A stretch of 64,000 bases of DNA from Bradyrhizobium sp. CCGE-LA001 (GTDB taxonomy: Bacteria; Pseudomonadota; Alphaproteobacteria; Rhizobiales; Xanthobacteraceae), in NCBI RefSeq assembly GCF_000296215.2, contig NZ_CP013949.1:2845501-2909500 (forward strand), written 5' to 3'. Below are positions 42,777-52,308 of the stretch, in pieces. Made by a program: the position numbers and the translations under genes. Each line of letters opens with the position of its first letter. Position 1 is the stretch's first letter. Below the pieces are notes generated by a model, which worked only from the letters and a program-made list of their open reading frames with translations, searched no databases and was not told where the DNA came from.

Positions 42777-42894
42777 TCATGCCAGTGCTTTGCCCGACGC
42801 CTCAAGTAGAATTCGCAAAATCAGCAGTGCTTTCGCTTTTCGCACCAAGTCATTGAAAAACCTCACCCCGCCTACTGTGCATGGGGTTGTTTTC
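42777..42894. repeat. Intergenic repeat-like stretch before the chemoreceptor gene
   Basis: Sequences such as GTCATGCCAGTGCTTTGCCC and CCTCACCCCGCCTACTGTGC are familiar dispersed intergenic pieces of this genus. No second copy occurs in this window, so the call rests on recollection only. It lies between two convergent genes. Confidence 0.35.
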
Positions 42895-42947
42895 AGGGTT
42901 TTGGTTTGAACGCCTTCGCCGCCCGTTCCTCGACGGCGTTCGCGCCG

Positions 42948-44687
42948 TCACCCGGCGCTGGCGATGCGGCCGTCCCCCGACCCTGCGCGCAGGTTCTGGA
43001 AGAACTTCTCCACCTCGCGCGAGAGCGTGTCCGCCGTCTCCGTCAGGCTGCTCGCAGCCGTCAGCACGGAGGATGCCGCGGTGTCGGTCTCGCCGATGGC
43101 GTCGCGCAGCGAGGTGATGTTGGCGACCAGGGTCTCGTTGCCTTGCGCGGCGCTTTGCGCGTTGGAGGAGATCTCGCGCGTCGCCTGGTCCTGCTGGCCG
43201 ATGGCGCCGGCAATAGCCGAGGTGACCTCGTTGATCTCGCGCACCGCCCCGCCGATCTCGCGGACGGCGTCGACCGCGTTGCGGGTCGATGCCTGGATCA
43301 TCGAGACGTTCTCGCCGATCTCGGCGGTGGCCTTGGCGGTCTGGCCCGCCAGCGCCTTCACCTCATGGGCGACGACGGCAAAGCCGCGGCCGGCGTCTCC
43401 GGCGCGCGCGGCTTCGATGGTGGCGTTGAGCGCGAGCAGATTGGTCTGCTCGGCGATCGCCTGGATCAGGTTGAGCACGCCATCGATGCGTTGTGTCGCC
43501 GCGGCGAGGCTCTCGATCTCGGAGATCGACTTCTCGGTCCGCTGGCCGGTCTGCTCGACGGCACCGGCGCTCTGTCGCACCTGGCGGCCGATCTCTTCGA
43601 CTGAGGCGGACAGCTCCTCGGCCGCACCCGCCACCGCGGTGACGTTGTGCGAGGCCTGCTCGGTGGCGTTCGCCGCCATGCCGGCGCGATTGTTCGCATC
43701 AGCCGTGACGCGCGTGATGGTCTGCGCGGTCTCGCGCATGGTGGAAGCGTTCTCGCTGAGGCCGCGCATGATGGCGCCGATCGCCTCGCGGAAGGCTTCG
43801 ACGGATGTTTCGATATGGCGGGCGCGCTCCTCGCGCGCGGCGGAATCGTTCGAGACCTGCGAGGCGAGATTGCGGTTGCGGCCCATCGCCTCCTGGAACA
43901 CCTCGATCGCGCGCGCCAGCGCGCCAATCTCGTCGGCGCGGCGGCTATAGGGCACCACGACGTCCTCGGTGCCGTCGGCGACCTGCTTGATGGTCGCGGT
44001 GATGGCGGAGAGCGGCCGAGCGATCGAGCGGGCTATGATGACGATGCCGATCACGACCAGGGCGAGCGCCAAGCCGCCGAGGCAGGTCAGCACGAAGGAC
44101 AGCGTGCGATTGGTCTCGGTCTGCTGGGCGATCTGCTTGGCGCGTTCGGCGTAGACCTTGGAGAGGGCTTCGAGGTCCTTGTTCAGCGCCGAACGCACGC
44201 TGCGATTGGCGTCGTTGTCGCCCCATTCGCGCCCCGCGGCCGCGTTGATTTCGATGCCGCGACGCACCAGCTCCTTGCGGAATTCGACGAACTGCTCGAT
44301 GCGCTTCTTGAACGTGGCGAACTGCTCGGCGTCATCGGCCTTGACGATGGTCTCCCAGCGCTTGACGACATCGAGGATCTGCGCGTTGAACTTGAGAAGG
44401 CCCTCGCCATATTTCTTCACCACGGCCGGCTCGGTCGACATGTAAATGCCGCGCGATTCCATCACGACCGCATAGACCAGCGAGTTGACCCGCTCGACGT
44501 TCAGCGCGGCGGCATTCGCCGTCTCGGTCGCGCTGATCAAATCGGCGTTGCGGCGGCTGTTGTAGTCGGACAGCATCGCGATCGCCGCCGTGAGCAGCGC
44601 GAACAGCGCGAAGATTGCATAGAGCTTGGTCGCAAGCGTGAAGCGGCCGGCGAGGCCAGCGGCATTCCCGGATCGGTCAGATGGCAT
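42948..44687 (-). CDS. Methyl-accepting chemotaxis protein
   Basis: The 579-residue chemoreceptor has a first membrane helix (LYAIFALFALLTAAIAML) and a four-helix periplasmic sensor region of about 150 residues with ESRGIYMSTE. The second helix is LALALVVIGIVIIARSIA, followed by a HAMP domain. A long coiled-coil signalling domain contains the hairpin ATIEAARAGDAGRGFAVVAH. The receptor signals to CheA; the ligand is unknown. A start at 44687 places the first helix near the N-terminus. The gene is divergent from eutB. Confidence 0.94.
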   Translation of the reverse strand: MPSDRSGNAAGLAGRFTLATKLYAIFALFALLTAAIAMLSDYNSRRNADLISATETANAAALNVERVNSLVYAVVMESRGIYMSTEPAVVKKYGEGLLKFNAQILDVVKRWETIVKADDAEQFATFKKRIEQFVEFRKELVRRGIEINAAAGREWGDNDANRSVRSALNKDLEALSKVYAERAKQIAQQTETNRTLSFVLTCLGGLALALVVIGIVIIARSIARPLSAITATIKQVADGTEDVVVPYSRRADEIGALARAIEVFQEAMGRNRNLASQVSNDSAAREERARHIETSVEAFREAIGAIMRGLSENASTMRETAQTITRVTADANNRAGMAANATEQASHNVTAVAGAAEELSASVEEIGRQVRQSAGAVEQTGQRTEKSISEIESLAAATQRIDGVLNLIQAIAEQTNLLALNATIEAARAGDAGRGFAVVAHEVKALAGQTAKATAEIGENVSMIQASTRNAVDAVREIGGAVREINEVTSAIAGAIGQQDQATREISSNAQSAAQGNETLVANITSLRDAIGETDTAASSVLTAASSLTETADTLSREVEKFFQNLRAGSGDGRIASAG

Positions 44688-44909
44688 GGTGTTCAAGGAG
44701 CCCGAGATGGCCTGGAGCGGCCGGTGAGCAGTTGGTACAAATCGATGCAAAATCATGCAGAACGAAGATGGATGCGCCGTTAACGGGCACGGTTTGGTCC
44801 TTCGCCCTTAGTCGAAAGAAAGGTAAGATATTTCAGCGTCTTGATCTGAAGGTATAGTCTTGAGATCGCGCTGGACTCGGCCGTTGGCCGACGAACCCCG
44901 GAGAGGCTC

Positions 44910-46292
44910 TTGGTCTATCGCCACACCATCGACGCCACGAGCTATGCGTTCCTGGATTTGCGCGACCTCCTTGCCAAGGCGACGCCGCCACGCTCTGGCG
45001 ACCGGCTGGCCGGGATCGCCGCCGCCAGCGCCGAGCAGATGATCGCGGCGCGGATGGCACTCGCCGATGTCCCGCTCGGCCGGTTCCTCCAGGAAGCGGT
45101 CATTCCCTATGAGATCGACGAGGTCACCCGCCTCGTCATCGACAGCCACGACGCCAAGGCATTTGCGCCGGTGGCCTCGCTCACGGTCGGCGCCTTCCGC
45201 GACTGGCTGTTGTCGGATGCCGCGACGCCCGACGCGCTGAAGAAGCTCTCGCCCGGCCTCACCCCGGAAATGGCAGCCGCGGTCGCGAAGCTGATGCGCA
45301 ACCAGGACCTGATTCTGGCGGCGCGCAAATGCGAGGTCACCACCGCCTTCCGCAACACCATCGGGCTGAAGGGGCGGCTGAGCACACGCCTGCAGCCCAA
45401 CCATCCCTTCGACGATGCCCGGGGCATCACCGCCTCGATCCTCGACGGCATCCTGCTGGGCGCCGGCGACGCCTGTATCGGCATCAATCCCGCAAGCGAC
45501 GATCCCGCAATCATCGGGCAATTGCTGCGGCTGCTCGACGAGATCATCGGGCGGCTGAACATCCCGGCGCAGGGCTGCGTGCTGACCCATGTCACGACGA
45601 CCTTGTCGCTGATCGGGCAGGGCGTGCCGGTCGACCTCGTCTTCCAGTCGGTCGCCGGCACCGAGGCCGCCAACCGCAGCTTCGGCGTCGACCTCGCGCT
45701 TTTGAAGGAAGCGCATGAAGCCGGGCTGTCGCTGGGACGCGGCAGCGTCGGGCAGAACGTGATGTATTTCGAGACCGGGCAGGGCTCGGCGTTGTCGGCG
45801 GGTGCCCATCACGGCGTCGACCAGCAGACCTGCGAGGCGCGCGCCTACGCGGTCGCCCGGGCCTTTGCCCCGCTTTTGGTCAACAGCGTCGTCGGCTTCA
45901 TCGGCCCGGAATATCTCTATGACGGCAAGGAGATCATCCGGGCCGGGCTGGAGGATCATTTCTGCGGCAAACTGCTCGGCCTGCCGCTCGGGGTGGACAT
46001 CTGCTACACCAACCATGCCGAGGCTGACCAGGACGACATGGACAATCTGCTGACGCTGCTCGCCGCCGCCGGCGTCACCTTCATCATGGGCGTCCCCGGC
46101 GCCGACGACGTCATGCTGAACTACCAGTCGACGTCTTTTCACGACGCGCTCTATGTCCGGGACGTCTTCTCCCTCCGCCGCGCGCCGGAATTCGACGACT
46201 GGCTGGTGCAGGCGGGCATTGCGGGTGCCGATTTCCGCATTGCCGGCGATGCAGGCCTGTTGCCCGATTTTGCCGCGCGGCTGATCGCATGA
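44910..46292 (+). CDS. eutB: Ethanolamine ammonia-lyase, large subunit
   Basis: The 460-residue product is the catalytic subunit of the adenosylcobalamin-dependent enzyme that splits ethanolamine into acetaldehyde and ammonia. It has FRNTIGLKGRLSTRLQPNHP, DACIGINPASDDP, the substrate site QSVAGTEAANRSFGVDL and GSVGQNVMYFETGQGSALSA. A TTG start at 44910 is supported by GGAGAGG five bases upstream and by the family's N-terminus YRHTI. Its partner eutC lies 1.7 kb away, separated by hpnP. No microcompartment genes are present. Confidence 0.96.
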   Translation: MVYRHTIDATSYAFLDLRDLLAKATPPRSGDRLAGIAAASAEQMIAARMALADVPLGRFLQEAVIPYEIDEVTRLVIDSHDAKAFAPVASLTVGAFRDWLLSDAATPDALKKLSPGLTPEMAAAVAKLMRNQDLILAARKCEVTTAFRNTIGLKGRLSTRLQPNHPFDDARGITASILDGILLGAGDACIGINPASDDPAIIGQLLRLLDEIIGRLNIPAQGCVLTHVTTTLSLIGQGVPVDLVFQSVAGTEAANRSFGVDLALLKEAHEAGLSLGRGSVGQNVMYFETGQGSALSAGAHHGVDQQTCEARAYAVARAFAPLLVNSVVGFIGPEYLYDGKEIIRAGLEDHFCGKLLGLPLGVDICYTNHAEADQDDMDNLLTLLAAAGVTFIMGVPGADDVMLNYQSTSFHDALYVRDVFSLRRAPEFDDWLVQAGIAGADFRIAGDAGLLPDFAARLIA

Positions 46293-46443
46293 TGCGACGG
46301 AAGCTGCTGCCTTCAGGAAACCATTGGTCCCCCTTGGAATTATGCTTGTGCCACAATATTGAGAAATTCCGGCGACAGCATTACGCTATGTGTCGGGCTG
46401 GCAATTTCCGCACCATTCGGTCGAGCGTGGCGGGGGAGCTTTG

Positions 46444-48030
46444 ATGCGAGCTGAAAGTAACGGTACGTCCCGGCGGATTCTCTGTGTGTTTCCGCGCTAT
46501 ACATCATCATTCGGGACGTTCGAGCATTCCTATCCGCTGACGGATGGTGTTCGGGCCTTCATGCCGCCGCAGGGGCTGCTGCTGATCTCCGCCTACCTTC
46601 CGAGAGAGTGGCAGGTCAAATTCGTCGACGAGAATCTGCGCCCGACCACGAAGGAGGAGTTCGAATGGGCGGAAGCAGTCTTCGTCAGCGGCATGCACAT
46701 CCAGCGCCAGCAGATGAACGACATCTGCCGCCGCGCCCATGAATTCGATCTGCCTGTCGCGCTCGGTGGCCCCTCGGTCAGCGCCTGCCCGGACTACTAT
46801 CCGTCGTTCGACTATCTCCATGTCGGCGAGCTCGGCGATGCCACCAACCAGCTGATCGACATTCTCTCACGCGATACCGCGCGGCCCGAGCAGCAGGTGG
46901 TGCTGACCACCAAAGACCGCGTGCCGATGACGGAGTTTCCGATCCCGGCCTACGAGCTCGTCGACGTCAAGAAGTACTTCCTCGGCAGCATCCAATATTC
47001 CAGCGGCTGTCCCTACCAATGCGAGTTCTGCGACATCCCCGGCCTCTACGGGCGCAATCCGCGCATCAAGTCGCCGGAGCAGATCATCGCTGAGCTCGAC
47101 CGCCTGCGCGAATGCGGCATGACCGACACGGTCTATTTCGTCGACGACAATTTCATCGGCAACCGCAAGGCCGCAATGGACCTGCTGCCGCATCTGATCG
47201 AATGGCAGAAGCGGACCGGCTATGTCGTGCGGCTCGCCTGCGAAGCCACGCTCAACATCGCCAAGCGCCCCGAGATCCTCGAGAAGATGCGGGAGGCATA
47301 TTTCATCACCATCTTCTGTGGCATCGAGACGCCCGATCCCGATGCGCTGAAGGCGATGCACAAGGACCACAACATGATGGTCCCGATTCTGGAGGGCGTG
47401 CGCACCATCAACTCCTACGGCATGGAGGTCGTGTCGGGCATCATCATGGGGCTCGACACCGACAAGCCGAACACGTCAGAGGCGCTGCTCTCCTTCGTCG
47501 AGGAGTCCCGGATTCCGCTGCTGACCATCAACCTGCTCCAGGCGCTGCCGAAGACGCCGCTGTGGGACCGGCTGGAGCGCGAGGGGCGCCTCGTCGAGGA
47601 CGACGGACGCGATTCCAATGTCGACTTCCTGCTGCCCTACGACGAGGTTATCGCATCCTGGAAGCACGCCATGGCGGTCGCTTACGCGCCCGAGAAGGTC
47701 TACGCGCGCTTCCAGTATCAGTGCGACAACGTCTATGTGCACCGCCTGAAGATGCCGGTGCCGGACGAGATGAAGACCTGGCGCAACATCCGCCGCGGCC
47801 TCGTCATGCTGCGCAACATCTTCTGGAAGGTGGGCGTGCTCGGCGACTACAGGCGCGTGTTCTGGACGTTCGCGCTGGAGCGCATCAGGCGTCGTGACAT
47901 CGAAGGCCTGATCGGCTGCACGCTCATCGCGCACCATCTCATCACCTTTGCGCGCGCGGCCTCCAGCGGCAAGCAGAATGCCTCGAACTATTCGATCCGC
48001 CTGCGCGAGGCCGCCGTTCCCGCCGAATGA
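46444..48030 (+). CDS. hpnP: Hopanoid C-2 methyltransferase (B12-binding radical SAM)
   Basis: The 528-residue product has an N-terminal cobalamin-binding domain (RILCVFPRYTSSFGTFEHSY, PPQGLLLISAYLP, VDENLRP). The radical-SAM domain has the cluster Cys residues 189, 193 and 196 in SGCPYQCEFCDIPGLYG, as in Rhodopseudomonas palustris HpnP. It methylates hopanoids at C-2, a modification linked to membrane rigidity and stress tolerance. GGGGGAG precedes the ATG. It sits between eutB and eutC, with only 6 bp to eutC, so hpnP and eutC are probably co-transcribed. Confidence 0.93.
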   Translation: MRAESNGTSRRILCVFPRYTSSFGTFEHSYPLTDGVRAFMPPQGLLLISAYLPREWQVKFVDENLRPTTKEEFEWAEAVFVSGMHIQRQQMNDICRRAHEFDLPVALGGPSVSACPDYYPSFDYLHVGELGDATNQLIDILSRDTARPEQQVVLTTKDRVPMTEFPIPAYELVDVKKYFLGSIQYSSGCPYQCEFCDIPGLYGRNPRIKSPEQIIAELDRLRECGMTDTVYFVDDNFIGNRKAAMDLLPHLIEWQKRTGYVVRLACEATLNIAKRPEILEKMREAYFITIFCGIETPDPDALKAMHKDHNMMVPILEGVRTINSYGMEVVSGIIMGLDTDKPNTSEALLSFVEESRIPLLTINLLQALPKTPLWDRLEREGRLVEDDGRDSNVDFLLPYDEVIASWKHAMAVAYAPEKVYARFQYQCDNVYVHRLKMPVPDEMKTWRNIRRGLVMLRNIFWKVGVLGDYRRVFWTFALERIRRRDIEGLIGCTLIAHHLITFARAASSGKQNASNYSIRLREAAVPAE

Positions 48031-48036
48031 TGCGAC

Positions 48037-48822
48037 ATGTCTGATCCGGCTCCGCTGCGCCGCCCCATCCTCGACCTGCGGGCGTTCACGCCGGCGCGCG
48101 TTGCGCTGGGCCGCAGCGGGGCGAGCTTGCCGACCCGTGCGCTGCTCGACTTCACGCTGGATCATGCCCGCGCCCGCGACGCCGTGCATGCCGCCTTCGA
48201 TGCGCCGGGCCTGATCGTCGAGCTCGCCGGGCTTGGCCTCGTCGTCACCGAGGCGAGAAGCAGGGCGGTCGACCGCGGGGACTATCTGCGGCGGCCGGAT
48301 CTGGGACGGCAGCTCGATGCCGAATCGGTCGACGCGCTGACTCGGGTCGCTTCGGCGCCGTGCCAACTCGCGGTCGTGATCGGCGACGGCCTGTCGGCTG
48401 CCGCGGTCCATGCCCATGCGGTGGCGCTGCTGACGCGCCTGATGCCGCTGCTCGCAGCCGACGATGGTGTCGCGATCGGCCAGATCGTCGTCGCCTCGGG
48501 CGCGCGCGTCGCGCTCGCCGACGAGATCGGCGCGGTTCTCCATGCGCGCATGGCTCTGATGCTGATCGGCGAGCGGCCGGGCCTGTCGGCGCCGGACAGT
48601 CTCGGCGCCTATCTGACCTTTGCGCCACAGCCGGGCCGCACCGATGCCGAGCGCAATTGCGTGTCGAACATCCACCATGCTGGGTTGAGCTATGACGAGG
48701 CGGCCTTCAAGATCGCCTGGCTGATCCGTGAGGGCCTCGCGCGGCAGACGACCGGCGTGGCGCTGAAGGACGAGAGCGCGGACCGTGCACCGCGTCGAAT
48801 TGGCACATCTTCACGGGAATGA
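48037..48822 (+). CDS. eutC: Ethanolamine ammonia-lyase, small subunit
   Basis: The 261-residue product is the second subunit of ethanolamine ammonia-lyase and carries the cobalamin-binding portion. It shows TPARVALGRSGASLPTRALLDF, DHARARDAVH, SRAVDRGDYLRRPDLGR, GDGLSAAAVHAHA, GERPGLSAPDSLGAYLTF and ERNCVSNIH. It is translated 6 bp after hpnP. With eutB upstream of hpnP, both subunits are available. About 250 residues is normal for the family. Confidence 0.95.
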   Translation: MSDPAPLRRPILDLRAFTPARVALGRSGASLPTRALLDFTLDHARARDAVHAAFDAPGLIVELAGLGLVVTEARSRAVDRGDYLRRPDLGRQLDAESVDALTRVASAPCQLAVVIGDGLSAAAVHAHAVALLTRLMPLLAADDGVAIGQIVVASGARVALADEIGAVLHARMALMLIGERPGLSAPDSLGAYLTFAPQPGRTDAERNCVSNIHHAGLSYDEAAFKIAWLIREGLARQTTGVALKDESADRAPRRIGTSSRE

Positions 48823-49029
48823 CCTGGCTGAGAACGCAAAATCGCCGCATCTTGATCGATTTGCCCACACTTCGCCTGCTTGCGAGAAGGGTGATTGACC
48901 TGCTAAACCCCTCGCGGCGATTTTCCGCGCATTTTCAAAGGGCAAGCCTCCCATTGGTATGGCGTTTTCAAGCCGTTCGCGGGGCGCAATAAGCTCTCAG
49001 ACCGAGCCGATTTAGGAACTGGACAAGGC

Positions 49030-51396
49030 ATGCTCGAAAAGCACAGCGAGAATGAGGTTCATGTCGACAAGGTCGAGCAGGGGCCTACGTCCTCGATCGC
49101 CTTCGGGCTGGAGCGGCTTGGGCTGATCGCCGTCCGGGCGCCGATCCTCTCCTGCATCGTCCTGGTCGCGCTGATCGTCGGCGCCGTATTCGGCATCTAC
49201 CGGATCAAGATCGATGATTCGCTGTCACAGCTGTTCCGCTCCGATACCCGCGAATTCCGCCAGTACGAAGAGGTAACCAAGAAGTTCCCGGCCGAGGAGT
49301 TCGACGTCCTCGTCGTGGTCGAGGGCAAGACCCTGCTGGCGCGGAACAACCTGGAGAAGCTGCGCGACTTCGTCACCGACCTGCAACTGGTCGAAGGCAC
49401 GCGCGGACTGGTCTCGCTATTCTCGGCGCGCCAGGCGCCGGCCCCCGGCAAGCTGCCGGCGGCGCTGTTCCCGGCCGAGCTGCCCGAGGGCGCGGCCTAT
49501 GACAAGTTCATCGAGACCGTCAAGAACAACGAGATCATCCGGGGCAAGCTGCTCTCGGAGGACGGCACGCTTGCCCTGATCGTGCTCTCGCTCGATCCGG
49601 AGGTGGTCGGCTCCAACAAGCTGACCAAGACCGTCGGCGACATCCGGGCGCTGATGAAGGAGGATCTGAGCGACACCGGGCTCAACGTGCAGCTCTCCGG
49701 CGTGCCGGTGATGCAGCTCGAGATCCGCAACGCGGTCGAGCGCGACGGGCTCACCTACAACATCCTCGGCATCCTCGCCGGCTGCATCATCGCCATCATC
49801 TTCTTCCGCAAGATATCCTTCATGGTCGCGGCGGCGTTCCCGCCGATGATCGCAATCCTGTTGGCGCTCGGCGCGCTCGGCTGGGCCAATTTCAATCTCA
49901 ATATGTTCCTGAACGTGATGACGCCGCTCATCATGGTCATCAGCTTCTCGGACTCGATGCAGCTCACCTTCGCCGCGCGCGACCGGCTGATCGCGGGGCA
50001 GGACAAGTTCACCGCGTTCAAGAACGCGGTGCTGGTGGTGGGACCGGCCTGCGTGCTGACGCACGGCACCGCCGGCATTTCCTTCATCGCGCTCCAGTTC
50101 TCCGACTCCGACCTGATCCGCAAGTTCGGCGAGGCGGGGCTTGCCGCCACCATCATCGCGCTGGTCGCGGTGCTGTCGCTGGTGCCGGTGTTCGGCGTCC
50201 TGCTCGTGCGCAATGAGAAGGTGTTCGCGGTCAAGTTCCAGGGCGCCGATGCCGGCGTCCAGGCGCTGCGCAATTTCTGCTACTGGATCGCGGTGCGCAT
50301 GGTCGGCCGGCCCGGCCTGTTCAGCCTGATCGCAGTGCTGTTCGTCGGCGGCCTCGGCGTCATCTACGCCAATCTGGAGCCGCGCTACCGCCTCGCCGAC
50401 CAGGTGCCGGACAAGCGCCAGGCAGTCGCCGCCAGCGACCGGCTCGACGCCAAGCTGACCGGCGCCAATCCGGTCAACGTCCTGATCGCGTTCCCCAAGG
50501 GTGAGACGCTCTATTCGCCGGAGACACTCCAGACCATCGCCGACGTGCATGCGACCGTGGAGAAGGCGGCCGGCGTCGGCAATGTCTGGTCGCTCGAGAC
50601 CCTGCGCCGCTGGCTCGCTGAGAAGGCCGGCAGCGCCGACGTCGCCACGCTCAAGGAATATGTCAACGTCATCCCCGAGCATCTGGTGCGGCGCTTCATC
50701 GACGCCGAGCAGGATGCGGTCGTGGTCGCCGGCCGCGTGCCTGACAAGGATTCCAGCCAGCTGCTGCCGATCGTCGACAAGCTCGACAGCGAGCTCGACG
50801 CCGTCCGCAAGAAGCATCCTGGTTATGAGATTGCGGTCACCGGCCTGGCCGCGATCGCCGCGCGCAACTCGGCCAGCATGATCGAGAAGCTGAACCACGG
50901 CCTCACGATCGAATTCGCGCTGGTCGCGATCTTCATTGGCCTCGCCTTCCGCTCCTGGGTGGTGACGCTCGCCTGCATCCTGCCGGGCATCTTTCCCGTG
51001 GTGATGTCGGGAACGGTGCTGTGGGCGATGGGCGAGGGGCTACAATTTGCCAGCGTCGTCGCGCTCACCGTCTCGTTCGGCCTCGGCCTCAGCGCCACCA
51101 TCCACTTCCTCAACCGCTTACGGCTGGAGAACAAGCCGGGCGTCGGCTCGGCACTGGCGGTGGAGCGCGCGACCGTGCTGGTCGGCCCCGCGCTGATCCT
51201 GACCACGGTGGTGCTGGCCTGCGGCCTCGTCGTCACTGTGTTCTCCGACCTGCCGTCGCTGCGGCTGTTCGGCTGGCTCAGCGCCTTCTCGATGGTAATG
51301 GCCCTCGTCGCCGACCTCTTCATCCTGCGGCCGACGGCGATGTGGCTGATCAATTTGCACGCGAAGCTGCAGGGCCCCGACAAGCCGGCGATCTGA
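49030..51396 (+). CDS. MMPL/RND-family transporter
   Basis: The 788-residue protein has twelve predicted membrane helices in two blocks (one at 39-60, five at about 235-400, one at about 433, five at about 640-785). Two large periplasmic loops lie between them, and the SSD/MMPL-like motif FSDSMQLTFAARDRL is present. It resembles HpnN-type lipid exporters but is a different gene from hpnN at the right edge. Its place between hpnP/eutC and the hpn operon makes a lipid, possibly hopanoid, cargo a fair guess. GGACAAGGC precedes the ATG. Confidence 0.85.
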   Translation: MLEKHSENEVHVDKVEQGPTSSIAFGLERLGLIAVRAPILSCIVLVALIVGAVFGIYRIKIDDSLSQLFRSDTREFRQYEEVTKKFPAEEFDVLVVVEGKTLLARNNLEKLRDFVTDLQLVEGTRGLVSLFSARQAPAPGKLPAALFPAELPEGAAYDKFIETVKNNEIIRGKLLSEDGTLALIVLSLDPEVVGSNKLTKTVGDIRALMKEDLSDTGLNVQLSGVPVMQLEIRNAVERDGLTYNILGILAGCIIAIIFFRKISFMVAAAFPPMIAILLALGALGWANFNLNMFLNVMTPLIMVISFSDSMQLTFAARDRLIAGQDKFTAFKNAVLVVGPACVLTHGTAGISFIALQFSDSDLIRKFGEAGLAATIIALVAVLSLVPVFGVLLVRNEKVFAVKFQGADAGVQALRNFCYWIAVRMVGRPGLFSLIAVLFVGGLGVIYANLEPRYRLADQVPDKRQAVAASDRLDAKLTGANPVNVLIAFPKGETLYSPETLQTIADVHATVEKAAGVGNVWSLETLRRWLAEKAGSADVATLKEYVNVIPEHLVRRFIDAEQDAVVVAGRVPDKDSSQLLPIVDKLDSELDAVRKKHPGYEIAVTGLAAIAARNSASMIEKLNHGLTIEFALVAIFIGLAFRSWVVTLACILPGIFPVVMSGTVLWAMGEGLQFASVVALTVSFGLGLSATIHFLNRLRLENKPGVGSALAVERATVLVGPALILTTVVLACGLVVTVFSDLPSLRLFGWLSAFSMVMALVADLFILRPTAMWLINLHAKLQGPDKPAI

Positions 51397-51398
51397 GC

Positions 51399-52232
51399 TC
51401 ACGCGCCGATACGGATGATCCCGTAGGGATTGAACTTGAAGTCGCCCTCGGCGTAATCCTGCTCCCGCGACAGCGCGAGCTTGCGGTCGCGCAGCGTCGC
51501 CTCGATGCCGCGCTCGGCCATTGCGTCGGCAATCTCGTCCATCAACTTCACCGCGTCGCGGTCGCTGCCGCGCGATTTTGCGACGTAGATATCCGGCAGT
51601 CCGACCAGGTGAAAGCCGACGCTTTCGTTGTAGGTATCGCCGCCGAGCGGACGCTTGGCGAAGGCAAGGCGGCAGGTCCGGCCCATGGCTGCCGTCACCG
51701 TGAGGCCCTGATTCGTCTTGGCGGCGGCCTTGCAGTCGCGGGCCAATTGCATCCATCGCGAGAGGCCATGGGCCACGCCCGCGCTCTCTCCCTTCACGGC
51801 GGTGGCGCCGGCCTCGATCATCTCTTCAACGATGCGCAAGGCGGCGGCCGAATAGGCGATCGTCTTCTGCTGCTCCATGGGCGGGCTCAGCACGTAGAGC
51901 ACGGCCTTGTGGTTGAACACGGCCGCTTCGTCCGCTTCCGACCATGCTTTCGGGAAGACGCGGTCCCAGCACACACCGAACGAGCGCTCCATGTGCGGGT
52001 CGGGCTTGGCTTGCGAATAGGTACGGTCGATCTCGAAATTGAAATCCGCGATCGTCTTGGCCGCCGCCTTCGGCGGATGCAGCAGGCCTTCGTCCTTGCC
52101 GAGGAAGCAGAGCACGTGACGCGGCTTCACGGGTGAAGGCTGCATGGTCGTTCCCTGCTGATCATTGGCGAAGGCGCGGCTGGCCGCGAAGAGCCCGGCA
52201 ACTTTGAGCAGGTGTCTGCGAACTGAGTCCAT
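51399..52232 (-). CDS. Protein of unknown function, possibly exported
   Basis: The 277-residue frame starts MDSVRRHLLKVAGLFAASRA, which reads as a Tat- or Sec-like leader ending near FA. The rest is soluble with RHVLCFLGKDEGLLHP, ERSFGVCWDRVFP, AVLYVLSPPMEQQKT and AMAERGIEATLRDRKLALS. No family is recognised. A second start at 52145 (MQPSPVKPR), preceded by AGGGAA, would give a cytoplasmic protein. The gene converges on the MMPL gene, with 2 bp between stops. Confidence 0.6.
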   Translation of the reverse strand: MDSVRRHLLKVAGLFAASRAFANDQQGTTMQPSPVKPRHVLCFLGKDEGLLHPPKAAAKTIADFNFEIDRTYSQAKPDPHMERSFGVCWDRVFPKAWSEADEAAVFNHKAVLYVLSPPMEQQKTIAYSAAALRIVEEMIEAGATAVKGESAGVAHGLSRWMQLARDCKAAAKTNQGLTVTAAMGRTCRLAFAKRPLGGDTYNESVGFHLVGLPDIYVAKSRGSDRDAVKLMDEIADAMAERGIEATLRDRKLALSREQDYAEGDFKFNPYGIIRIGA

Positions 52233-52308
52233 GTCCGTAACAATGTCAGCAAAAAGCCTCCGGCTCGCGAGAACCGAAGGCTGAATTCGTTTCGAAGCGT
52301 GAAGGGCC

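Noticed and set aside
46293..46443. EcfG-type promoter before hpnP
   Set aside because: The 151-bp gap was read for GGAAC-N16/17-CGTT. Only partial matches (GGAAA, GGAAT without a downstream CGTT) are present, so no promoter is claimed.
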